DNA of 47,588 nucleotides from positions 1-47,588 of the forward strand of contig JABIVD010000017.1 of assembly GCA_018667335.1 (NCBI GenBank), given 5' to 3'. Positions within the stretch are counted from its first letter, which is position 1; each line of letters begins with the position of its first letter. The translations under genes and the position numbers were made by a program. Source of the DNA: Rhodospirillaceae bacterium. GTDB lineage: Bacteria > Pseudomonadota > Alphaproteobacteria > UBA6615. The notes under the pieces are model-generated. The model made no database searches. It was not told where the DNA came from and saw only the letters and a list, made by a program, of their open reading frames with translations. Below, in pieces: positions 1-7,744 of this stretch.

Positions 1-1523
1 ACATCTGTGGCTTTCTCACTCTTGCCAACAGCATGACAGGTGCCGCATTTGGCGTCTTTCAAGTGATCTTTATGATCAAACCGTGCGCTGGAAAGCCAGT
101 CATGGACAAAATCAACGTTCGCAATATCCCATTCCGCAGGTGTCACACTTTCTTCAAGCGCGTGACAGGTCGCGCACTGGCCCTTCACCGCCGGGCCCGA
201 CAAAGCCTGCTCGGTTCTGGTACGCGCAGGCAATGGCGCGGGTGGCGTTGCCGCGACAGGTTCCGCACTCTGTCCGGGGCGTCGACGGCGGGTTGGGACG
301 GCAAGTTCCGGTGCGACGATCTCTCCCCGCTCAACGGCCTCGTAAAAACCAAGCAAAAAGGTGCGTAGCTGCGAGACAGGCCCGTGCGGTAAACGCTGAC
401 TCGGGTCTTCTGCTGCAAAGGCCATTGTGTGGCATGACGCGCAGCCATTTTTGAAACTGGGCATTGTCATATCGCGGGCGGCGTTCGCAGATTGATGACA
501 ATCCACACAGCCGAGCACCTGCCGTTTGCCGTCCGGGCGACGTTTTCCCTGGGGAGCAAGATGAGACGCATGGGAGAACACCAGCCCGTTCGGCGAGGGT
601 GTTGGCAGGGTCATGGGCGGGTGATCGGCAATTGAAGCCACACGCGCCAGCGCGCTGCCATCGCCGGGATCGATATTCCCGTTGTGGCACGCGATGCAGC
701 CGGTCTCCGTAACCTGTACACCCGGGTGAATACCCTTGGGCCCCGTGTGTTCCTGGTGACAGGTCGCACAGCCGCCCGACTGATCCACATTGGCACTGAA
801 AGAGGCGTGCGGGTCCACATGCGCGGTTAACGTATTATGACAATCCACACATGTATTGTCCGCAACTGCAGCAAAGGCTGTCGTGTGACAGGCCTGACAG
901 CCTGCTTCCAGTTTGCCGTGAACATCCGACAACCGCTCGGTCACCCACATGGTTTCAGCCATCCGGAAAATATCGCTATCATTACTGACAGTCGCATCTA
1001 CAAGTGCGGGCGCAGGTTTTGGTGTATCGCGCGCAACCAGAAACGAACTCAACGGCACGCTAAGCCCGACCAGAAGCAATACAAGCGCAATGGCCCCACC
1101 AATCTTCCAGCCACTCAGGCGGCGTTCGAGCAGCGGTGTCCGAACACGGTCTCGCAAGGTTGTTTCCGCATCACCCATGGGGCGTGCAAGCTCGATCTCG
1201 ACCGCTGCGTCGCATTCGGGATGCGCGTCGCCGCACACGAGATCATAGGGGCCCACCGTGACTGTATGACCGGTGCTGAGTTCGGCAACTTTGGTCGGAA
1301 CTCCATTAAGTTCGATATCCGCATTTGGCTCAGCCGTAACGCACAACACACCATTTTGCAGCGCAATCGTCGCGTGATGCAGAAGGACCCGGCCATCGGA
1401 CAGATGCAGCACGGCATCCGAGCCACGTCCGACACTGATTTCCTCTGCCTCAAGGATTTCGGAGCGTTCGACGTAACCTTCACGACGGGTCCGGCGGAGA
1501 CGGTGGCGAACAAGTAGGCGCAT
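1..1523 (-). CDS. FHA domain, membrane helix and multihaem cytochrome c fusion (partial, runs off left edge)
   Basis: An open frame of 507 codons runs from an ATG at 1523 to the window edge with no stop. Residues about 29-96 look like an FHA (phosphothreonine-binding) domain: V-G-R-G near 31-34, then an H-L-S-D-G-R strand and an N-G pair near 73-74. One hydrophobic helix lies at about 141-163. From residue 209 on there are eight CXXCH c-haem sites, the last at 493, interspersed with many extra His that could be distal ligands. By topology the FHA part is cytoplasmic and the haem part periplasmic. The start lies two codons after the stop of the upstream membrane cytochrome and in the same frame, so the two are almost certainly co-transcribed. 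The 3' end, and perhaps more haems, lie outside the window. The haem-site count is read directly; the FHA call is by motif. Confidence 0.85.
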   Translation of the reverse strand, partial: MRLLVRHRLRRTRREGYVERSEILEAEEISVGRGSDAVLHLSDGRVLLHHATIALQNGVLCVTAEPNADIELNGVPTKVAELSTGHTVTVGPYDLVCGDAHPECDAAVEIELARPMGDAETTLRDRVRTPLLERRLSGWKIGGAIALVLLLVGLSVPLSSFLVARDTPKPAPALVDATVSNDSDIFRMAETMWVTERLSDVHGKLEAGCQACHTTAFAAVADNTCVDCHNTLTAHVDPHASFSANVDQSGGCATCHQEHTGPKGIHPGVQVTETGCIACHNGNIDPGDGSALARVASIADHPPMTLPTPSPNGLVFSHASHLAPQGKRRPDGKRQVLGCVDCHQSANAARDMTMPSFKNGCASCHTMAFAAEDPSQRLPHGPVSQLRTFLLGFYEAVERGEIVAPELAVPTRRRRPGQSAEPVAATPPAPLPARTRTEQALSGPAVKGQCATCHALEESVTPAEWDIANVDFVHDWLSSARFDHKDHLKDAKCGTCHAVGKSEKATD

Positions 1524-1529
1524 ATCAGC

Positions 1530-2366
1530 TCACACCGATCCCAAACCGAAAACGAGCATGCCAACGCCATGAGAAATCACAACTGCAAGGGCCGCAAGCG
1601 ACAACGGAACATGCAGCAAGAGCCACACACGCAATCTGCTGCGCATCTGGATATCACGCTGCAGCCTATCCACAACATCGGCCTTTCGTTCCAGCAAGGC
1701 TTCAGCCCGCCGCGCGGCATCATTATCAATCGCCAGACGGTGAAGGGCCATTTGCGCATGACGCGAACGGTTACGCGGTTTCACGAAGAGCATTCTCACC
1801 CCGCCACCAATCCGCAGATTCGCAACTTCTCCGCGCACGACATCATTGGCCGCTTCACTCAGTTTCGGTGACAGTCCCCGGATCTCGATATCCACTTCGG
1901 CCATGCGCTTGACCATGTCATCAAAGGTCAGACCATCCCGATTGGCGGCCACCCGTCGCGGATAAAGCCCATAAAACGCAATGCCGAGGACGCCCGTAAA
2001 AGCCGTAATCAAAACCAACACATAGGCCAGACCGTGGATATCCGGCTCAATCACAAACCCACCATGCATGGGAACCAGAAAAATCAGCGCAATACCAAGA
2101 TAGACATGGGCTGAAAGCCAGCCCTTGAGAGGCCCTGCTCCCTTTGCATAACTTCGTTTGCGTACCCCGAACCACGTCAACAGAAGCATGATCGCAAGGG
2201 CCAGGCCGCCAAGGCCATACCCGAAGACAAGGTCAACATTTATACCCTCAAGTCGATCACGATAGAAAAATGCAGCGGCCACAAAACCAACGAGCAACAA
2301 CGCCAGCCAGCCGTAGCGGAAGCGTTTGTGGACCAGAAATCCATCATGCATAGGTGCCACAGCCAT
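1530..2366 (-). CDS. Five-helix membrane protein, probable dihaem cytochrome b
   Basis: The 278-residue protein has hydrophobic segments at about 18-36, 48-68, 86-104, 112-132 and 248-274, with a charged soluble loop at about 137-245 between helices four and five. Helix three carries His87 and His101, and helix five carries His252 and His266. Both pairs are 14 residues apart, the spacing used by b-type cytochromes to hold two stacked haems between two helices. It starts 2 nt after the stop of the flavoprotein gene and ends 6 nt before the multihaem gene. In this operon it would carry electrons across the membrane between the cytoplasmic ferredoxin part and the periplasmic haems. I do not recognise a named family. 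ATG 2366 has a poor ribosome site, and an in-frame ATG at 2351 is an alternative start. Confidence 0.75.
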   Translation of the reverse strand: MAVAPMHDGFLVHKRFRYGWLALLLVGFVAAAFFYRDRLEGINVDLVFGYGLGGLALAIMLLLTWFGVRKRSYAKGAGPLKGWLSAHVYLGIALIFLVPMHGGFVIEPDIHGLAYVLVLITAFTGVLGIAFYGLYPRRVAANRDGLTFDDMVKRMAEVDIEIRGLSPKLSEAANDVVRGEVANLRIGGGVRMLFVKPRNRSRHAQMALHRLAIDNDAARRAEALLERKADVVDRLQRDIQMRSRLRVWLLLHVPLSLAALAVVISHGVGMLVFGLGSV

Positions 2367-2368
2367 GA

Positions 2369-4738
2369 TCAGGATTCACCTGTGATCAGTTCGATCACCT
2401 CGTTGGGGTGCACACGGATCGCCGCCCCGGTCGGACACGCGCGTACACAAGCCGGTCCGCCTTCCAGATTCATGCACATATCGCATTTCACCGCCTGCTT
2501 GGGGCCTTCAGACACTTCCGCTCGGCTCAGACCGAAGCCTCCGACAAGGCTTGCCAGCCAGCCACGCTGTCCGATTGTGGGTTCGGCCATCTGGATCACG
2601 CCATAGGGACAATTGCGCTGACAATTCCCACAGCCGATGCAGGCATCGGTGATGTAGACCTCACCCTCCGCAGCCCGTTTGATTGCGTCTGGCGGACAGT
2701 CACTCATGCAATGTGGGTGCTCGCAATGCCGGCAGGAAGTTGGCACATGCATATTGGCATAACTGGGACCGGCTTCGCGATCCAGCCGGGTTATTTTGTC
2801 ATGGGTTGCCGCACAGGCACGCTCACAATTGTCACAACCGACACAGAGCGTCTCATCTATCAGCAGAATGTCTGTTGCTTCCTTGCCGCCCTGATCCACC
2901 AGAAATTCAATCAGGCTTCCCTGATCCGGGCTTTCCGCCATACGTTCCGTAATCGCGGTGCGCGCAGTCCGCACACCCTCGATTTGCTCACGCAAGCTGG
3001 GATGACGATCCATCAAGCGCTCGAAGTCATCACGCTCAATCCGAATCGTTTCGCAATCAGCCGCGGCCGCAACCGTTGCATTGCGTGGCTCACCGCTGAC
3101 CATCGCCATTTCGCCAACACAGTTGCCCGCCGCCACGTAGTTCAGCACCACGTCATGATCGCCAATTTTCTTGCGGACGAGAACCGAGCCACTACGGATG
3201 AGGTGCAGGCTATCACCATCCTCTCCTTCGTTAAAAAGAACACGTCCCTTGGCCCAGCTATGAATGGTTGCCGTTGCAGCAATATCATCGATACTTTCCC
3301 GATCCAGCCCGGGGGCCAGATGTGCCTGAATGGATCGCGCAATAGCTTCACGGTCCATGCTCTCACGCACGGCGGCCACACTGGCACGCAGGGCAATCAT
3401 TCGCCGGCGCGGCACTTCCAGCAGCAACACATCGCCAACCGCGGACACTGTGGCGGCTCTTCGCCGCCCGGAAATCAATCCCATCTCGCCAAAGAACGCA
3501 CCCTGCCCAAGGGTCACGCTGGCCTTCGGTGGAACTTCATCATCAAGATGAACGCAAACCGCGCCTTCAATCACGACGTAGAGACTGTTGGTATAGTCAT
3601 TGCGGCGGAGAACAGTCTCGCCATCCGTAAATTTGTGAACGTCGGATTCAAGCATCGTGTCCCGGAGCACGAGACCGTTCAATTCCGAGAAAATCGGGAC
3701 CCGATCACGCACAGCCTCAAGGAACGCGTCCACGCTCCACTCGGGAACCGCGACAAGCTTTTCACGCAACAGGGGCGTATCGGCGGGCTCAACATCTTCG
3801 CCAATAATGTGTTCGATGACTTCATAGCCCTGGTTGAGCGCCTGCTTGATCAGCGGGAAACCACCGAGTGCTCCGACGACATACAACCCAGGCACATTCG
3901 ATTCATACTTTGCTGAGACTTCCGGAAGCGCATTCCGGTCTTCATTCGGAAACGACACACCACAAGCCTCAACCAGCTTGCGGGGCGGGGCGGCCCCGAG
4001 GCGCGCAATCAAACGCTCGCAGGGAACGCGCGCTTCACCATCCGGCGTTTCAAGAACGAGCGTATCCGATTCAACGGCTTGCGTATTGGCGTTGTAGACA
4101 ACACCCAGTCGGCCGGATTCGATTGCTGCAAGTACGGCGCTTTCGTTGGCCTTCTTGGCTCGCGCAAACTCGCCAGACCTGTTGATAATGGTCACGTCAT
4201 TGTGTGCGGCAAGCGCCAGAGCATTCTCGATCGCCGCATCACCGGCACCAATCACCGAAATGCGCTCATGTTCGTATTCATCCGGATCGTCGAGCTGGTA
4301 ACCGACATGCTCCAATTCGGCACCGGGAACCCGCAGCGTATTCAGGTTGCCCTGCAGCCCGACGGCCAGCACAACTGCAGCGGCTGTCACTTCTGACCCA
4401 TCGGCCAGCGCAATTGTGAATGCGCCCGCAACGCCCGTAATGCCGATCACATCCGCGTTGTAGAGCAGGTTCACCCCCAGCTCCTCTGCGCGGCCATGCC
4501 AGGCCGCGAGCACATCCTCGCGCCGCCCATCTTCGAAAGGGAGTTCACTGCGAAGCGGTGCATGGGCAGGCTGCGCCATCACATGCTTGCCCTTCTGGAA
4601 GCGAAAGATGGTGTTGCATGGACCGTCTGATCGCTCCAACACCAAGTGCGACAGCCCACGCGCCGCAGCACGTGCTCCGGCACTCAGGCCCGCAGGACCC
4701 GAACCAATTATTGCGACTTGGAACTCTGACACGCCCAC
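2369..4738 (-). CDS. Flavoprotein fused to two cNMP-binding domains and a four-cluster [4Fe-4S] ferredoxin
   Basis: This 789-residue fusion has four parts. Residues 1-330 form a thioredoxin-reductase-like FAD/NAD(P)H fold with G-S-G-P-A-G near residue 12 and a second nucleotide site G-A-G-D-A-A near 162; the thioredoxin-reductase CXXC is not evident. Residues about 345-460 and 475-590 are two cyclic-nucleotide-binding domains, each with a phosphate-binding cassette (F-G-E-M-G-L and V-G-E-M-A-M). Residues about 625-785 hold sixteen cysteines in four CX2CXnC groups ending in Cys-Pro, like the HybA/DmsB electron-transfer subunits. It probably takes electrons from NAD(P)H under cAMP or cGMP control and passes them to the membrane cytochrome encoded next. 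GTG 4738 is chosen because AGGAGG ends 6 nt upstream; TTG 4741 is only 3 nt away. There is no signal peptide. Confidence 0.85.
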   Translation of the reverse strand: MGVSEFQVAIIGSGPAGLSAGARAAARGLSHLVLERSDGPCNTIFRFQKGKHVMAQPAHAPLRSELPFEDGRREDVLAAWHGRAEELGVNLLYNADVIGITGVAGAFTIALADGSEVTAAAVVLAVGLQGNLNTLRVPGAELEHVGYQLDDPDEYEHERISVIGAGDAAIENALALAAHNDVTIINRSGEFARAKKANESAVLAAIESGRLGVVYNANTQAVESDTLVLETPDGEARVPCERLIARLGAAPPRKLVEACGVSFPNEDRNALPEVSAKYESNVPGLYVVGALGGFPLIKQALNQGYEVIEHIIGEDVEPADTPLLREKLVAVPEWSVDAFLEAVRDRVPIFSELNGLVLRDTMLESDVHKFTDGETVLRRNDYTNSLYVVIEGAVCVHLDDEVPPKASVTLGQGAFFGEMGLISGRRRAATVSAVGDVLLLEVPRRRMIALRASVAAVRESMDREAIARSIQAHLAPGLDRESIDDIAATATIHSWAKGRVLFNEGEDGDSLHLIRSGSVLVRKKIGDHDVVLNYVAAGNCVGEMAMVSGEPRNATVAAAADCETIRIERDDFERLMDRHPSLREQIEGVRTARTAITERMAESPDQGSLIEFLVDQGGKEATDILLIDETLCVGCDNCERACAATHDKITRLDREAGPSYANMHVPTSCRHCEHPHCMSDCPPDAIKRAAEGEVYITDACIGCGNCQRNCPYGVIQMAEPTIGQRGWLASLVGGFGLSRAEVSEGPKQAVKCDMCMNLEGGPACVRACPTGAAIRVHPNEVIELITGES

Positions 4739-5109
4739 CAACTGCCTCCTGCAAACGCTTTGAATGTGTTCCTTACAAAATTTTCAGCTGTCTCGCCACT
4801 CTTCCCGTATGCGTTCCGGTTATGCGCCCCTCGAATACAGACCCAATTTCTTCAGCGCTGTCATGACTATCACTATCGCCATCGACGATTCGATTTCCCA
4901 AAATAGATACTGTCTAACGTCAGTGCCTATGGGACAAATTAGGCTACTTGCATAAGGGAGGATTCCTGGTTCATCGCAGTGATCGAAGGGAACGAAGATT
5001 AGACAGAAATCCTCTCTTAGATAATCCCGCTGATTTGTTCCATAGGCACTGACGTTAGACAATAATTCGGCTGGCGCGGATGGGCGGCTATCGACTACGG
5101 GACCGGGGG
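4739..5109. promoter_or_regulatory. Intergenic region: leader of the redox operon plus a hairpin element
   Basis: This is the only gene-free stretch over 300 nt in the window. The part next to 4738 must hold the minus-strand promoter of the three-gene redox operon and carries its AGGAGG ribosome site, but I see no convincing -35/-10 pair and no FNR-type TTGA-N4-TCAA box. Positions 4911-5061 are the inverted-repeat element listed separately. The remaining 48 nt lead into the stop of the Asp/Glu-racemase-fold gene. Confidence 0.5.
4911..5061. repeat. 151-bp MITE-like inverted-repeat element
   Basis: A 29-nt arm at 4911-4939 and its reverse complement at 5033-5061 match at 28 of 29 positions, with outer ends TGTCTAAC. 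A second, less perfect pair lies inside (about 4953-4968 against 5008-5023), so nearly the whole element can fold into one long hairpin. Just outside the arms both sides read TA plus one base, consistent with a TA target duplication as used by IS630/mariner-type elements, though two bases prove little. There is no transposase gene, so it would be non-autonomous. A large bidirectional terminator-like structure is the alternative, but the arms are far longer than terminators need. Confidence 0.65.
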
Positions 5110-5832
5110 TCAGTCAACGATGGTAGGTTTCATGGCCAGCTGGCCGAAGCCTTCCAGCGGATCGGTGATGCCGTGGCGGCGAAGCGCGTACCAGTAGGTC
5201 GCGATGTTGGTTGAAACGACGGGGCGTCCCAGTTCCTTTTCCAGTTCCTCGACCATGTCGACTATGCCCAGCGCAGCACCCACATGCAGGAAGGTGTCGA
5301 CGTCGTCGTGATCGAGCTTGCGGAAGCCCTCGAGCGCGTCTTCCAGGGTTACCTTGATGATGTCTTCCGGCTTCTTGACCTGCAGCCCGGCGTGGTAGGG
5401 CACCTCGAAACCCATGGTTTCGTAGTAATTCTGCGCGCTTTGTGAATAGACGTCCGACATGGGCGACAGCGCGGCCACGCGTTTCGCGCCCATGGTTTTC
5501 AGGGCCGCGACCGCGGCGTCCGTCGCGGTGACCAGGGGAATGTCGCCGATCGCGTCCTGGAGCTTGCCACGATATTCGGCGTGCTGATCCGGGGTCCAGA
5601 CCCGCATCTCGACATTGTTCCCGATGATTACCTGGTCCGGCCAGCAGCCGAGCCCGCCCTCGACGACGCGCAAGATGGCGTCCGGCACCTTGTCGGGCAC
5701 CTCGAGCGTGAAGCGGTAGATCTGGTTGTTGATCCCGTCGGGCCGCAGCATTTCATACTCGGGCTGCATGTTGGCATTCTGCAGCGGGATAAAGAGCGCG
5801 AAAGTGCCGCGCGGTCCAAACCGATCAGGCAT
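5110..5832 (-). CDS. Maleate isomerase / arylmalonate decarboxylase-like protein (Asp/Glu racemase superfamily)
   Basis: The 240-residue protein starts M-P-D-R-F-G-P-R-G and has the layout of the maleate isomerase/AMDase family, including the C-terminal T-N-x-A-T-x-W-x-A-L-R segment. Family members use cysteines at two active-site positions (both in maleate isomerase, one in AMDase). The only Cys visible here is in G-L-G-C-W-P-D, just before the usual first site. By eye, the two catalytic positions are occupied by the G-N-N-V-E-M and V-G-A-A-L-G segments, so ordinary isomerase or decarboxylase chemistry is doubtful. A close paralogue lies at 27538-28257. ATG 5832 follows AGAGGA; an upstream in-frame ATG at 5889 would add a low-complexity basic tail. 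Substrate unknown. Confidence 0.75.
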   Translation of the reverse strand: MPDRFGPRGTFALFIPLQNANMQPEYEMLRPDGINNQIYRFTLEVPDKVPDAILRVVEGGLGCWPDQVIIGNNVEMRVWTPDQHAEYRGKLQDAIGDIPLVTATDAAVAALKTMGAKRVAALSPMSDVYSQSAQNYYETMGFEVPYHAGLQVKKPEDIIKVTLEDALEGFRKLDHDDVDTFLHVGAALGIVDMVEELEKELGRPVVSTNIATYWYALRRHGITDPLEGFGQLAMKPTIVD

Positions 5833-5963
5833 GAGATGTTGTTTCCTCTGGTGATAATTCCGGAGCCGGAAATTGTCGCTTCCGAGCATTCCAGCCGGGA
5901 ATTTTATGTGCGTCGCGGTGGTATACTATGGCCCAAGATATTACGAGGAATGAGTGACCTGAT

Positions 5964-6596
5964 ATGGACCCCTTGAGCACAGATGTTTTGACGTTCTGGT
6001 TTGGTGACACCGATCTATCCCGAGAAATGGAGCGGCGCGATATCTGGTTTCGTTCCACGCCTGAGTTCGATGCCGAACTCGCCGAGCGGTATGGCGAGGT
6101 TCATGAGCGCGCGGGCGGCGGCGCGTATGACCATTTCGTCGAGAACCCGGCCGATTGCCTCGCACTCGCTCTGCTCCTCGATCAGGTGCCGCGCAACATT
6201 TATCGCGCTACGCCACGCGCCTTCGGCACGGATGCCAAGGCGCGCGAGGTCGCGCGTATTGCACTCGACCTCGGGCATGACCAGGGGATCGCCAACTGGC
6301 ACAAGATGTTCCTGTATCTGCCCTTCGAGCACAGTGAAAACCTGGCTGACCAGGACCGCGCCTGCGCGCTCTATGAGCCCCTGGGGGAGGAGCGCTCCTA
6401 CGAGGCCGCGCTGGCCCATCGCGAAGCGATCCGCAAGTTCGGACGATTCCCGCACCGGAACGGTTTCCTGGGGCGCGCAAATACGGCCGAGGAAGAGGCC
6501 TATCTCGAGGACCCGCCGCTCTGGGGCAAGACCGCGGCCGAAGTTGCCGAGATCGAGCAGCGCAAGGCCGAGCAGGCCGCCGACGCAGAGGCGTGA
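5964..6596 (+). CDS. DUF924 family protein
   Basis: The 210-residue soluble protein shows the DUF924 hallmarks: V-L-T-F-W-F-G-D at the N terminus, L-L-L-D-Q-V-P-R-N-I-Y-R near residue 70 and F-G-R-F-P-H-R-N near 153. The family is all-helical (TPR-like) and has no established biochemical role, so none is assigned. It is transcribed divergently from the racemase-fold gene (131 nt apart) and converges on the luciferase-like gene. Length and start are typical. The C terminus is a short Glu/Ala-rich helix. Confidence 0.9.
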   Translation: MDPLSTDVLTFWFGDTDLSREMERRDIWFRSTPEFDAELAERYGEVHERAGGGAYDHFVENPADCLALALLLDQVPRNIYRATPRAFGTDAKAREVARIALDLGHDQGIANWHKMFLYLPFEHSENLADQDRACALYEPLGEERSYEAALAHREAIRKFGRFPHRNGFLGRANTAEEEAYLEDPPLWGKTAAEVAEIEQRKAEQAADAEA

Positions 6597-6608
6597 GCCT
6601 GGTTCCGG

Positions 6609-7631
6609 TTATCGCCAGCCGAGCGCCGGCGCGATTTGGGTCAGGATCGATTCGATGACATGGGCGTTGTATTCGACGCCGAGCTGGTTCGGCACCGTCA
6701 GCAGCAGGGTGTCGGCCTCGGCAATCGCCTCGTCCTTCGCCAGCTGCTCGATCAGTTGTTCCGGCTCTGCGGCATAGCTTCGACCGAAGATGGAACGTGT
6801 GTTGGGGTCAAGGAAGCCGACATGATCCTCGCTCTCGCCGGACCGCCCGAAATAGGCATTATCCATATCGTTCATGATCGCGAAGATGCTGCGGCTGACC
6901 GATGTGCGCGGCTCGCGGGTGTGTCCGGCTTCCTTCCAGGCATCACGGTAGGCCCGTATCTGCTCCGCCTGCTGCACGTGGAACGCCTCGCCGGTCTCGT
7001 CGGTCTTGAGGGTTGAGCTCTGGAGGTTCATGCCCATTTTCGCCGCCCACACGGCGGTCGCGTTCGAGGCCGCACCCCACCAGATCCTGTCCCGCAGGCC
7101 TTCGGAATGGGGCTCGACGCGGAGCATGCCGGGCGGGTTGGGGAACATCGGCTGCGGGTTGGGCTCCGCAAAACCCTCGCCTTTCAGGACTTCGAGAAAA
7201 GCCGCCGTGTGCCGCCGGGCCATGTCGGCATGGTCTTCGTCTTCGGCGGGCTGGTAGCCGAAGTAGCGCCAGCCGTCGTTCACCTGTTCACCCGAGCCGC
7301 GGCTGATGCCGAGCTGAAGCCGCCCGCCGGCGATGAGGTCGGCCGCGCCGGCGTCCTCCACCATGTAGAGCGGGTTCTCGTAGCGCATGTCGATCACGCC
7401 GGTCCCGAGTTCGATGCGGCTGGTCTTGGCACCAGCGGCGGAAAGCAGCGGGAAAGGCGAGGCCAGCTGGCGGGCAAAGTGATGTACCCGGAAGTAGGCG
7501 CCGTCGGCGCCGAGCTCCTCGGCTGCAACGGCAAGGTCGATGGACTGAAGCAGCGCGTCGGACCCCGAACGCACTTGCGAGCCTTGTCCGGCAGACCAGT
7601 GACCAAAAGACAGGAAGCCGATTTTCTTCAT
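6609..7631 (-). CDS. LLM-class flavin-dependent oxidoreductase (luciferase-like)
   Basis: The 340-residue protein matches the bacterial luciferase-like TIM-barrel family: an N-terminal K-K-I-G-F-L-S-F-G strand, A-E-E-L-G-A-D-G-A-Y-F helix-strand, L-G-T-G-V-I-D-M-R-Y-E-N-P segment near 95-107, and the L-Q-L-G-I-S-R-G-S-G turn near 127-136. These enzymes use reduced FMN and O2 to oxidise small organic compounds. The substrate cannot be read from sequence. It has its own upstream gap of 113 nt, with no strong Shine-Dalgarno before the ATG. It looks monocistronic. Confidence 0.88.
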   Translation of the reverse strand: MKKIGFLSFGHWSAGQGSQVRSGSDALLQSIDLAVAAEELGADGAYFRVHHFARQLASPFPLLSAAGAKTSRIELGTGVIDMRYENPLYMVEDAGAADLIAGGRLQLGISRGSGEQVNDGWRYFGYQPAEDEDHADMARRHTAAFLEVLKGEGFAEPNPQPMFPNPPGMLRVEPHSEGLRDRIWWGAASNATAVWAAKMGMNLQSSTLKTDETGEAFHVQQAEQIRAYRDAWKEAGHTREPRTSVSRSIFAIMNDMDNAYFGRSGESEDHVGFLDPNTRSIFGRSYAAEPEQLIEQLAKDEAIAEADTLLLTVPNQLGVEYNAHVIESILTQIAPALGWR

Positions 7632-7744
7632 GGGATTATCCGTTTTCGCAGGTGCCGTCAGGGCGCGTGAAAGACTTGCACTGTCATGCGTGGAGGCCTC
7701 GCGCGATGCAAGGGTTATCGGTGATCACAATCGTCGCGGGGCTC

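Noticed and set aside
837-1517. Plus-strand ORF of 226 residues in the first kilobases
   Set aside because: It lies antisense to the multihaem cytochrome frame, which holds eight CXXCH sites and an unbroken frame to the edge; the plus-strand product has no recognisable domain.
2408-3916. 502-residue plus-strand ORF opposite the flavoprotein fusion
   Set aside because: The minus strand carries clear FAD, cNMP and 4Fe-4S motifs in frame; the plus-strand product has none, so it is an antisense shadow of coding sequence.
4820-5062. 80-residue minus-strand ORF inside the hairpin element
   Set aside because: It is mostly made of the inverted repeat sequence, has no ribosome site and no family match.
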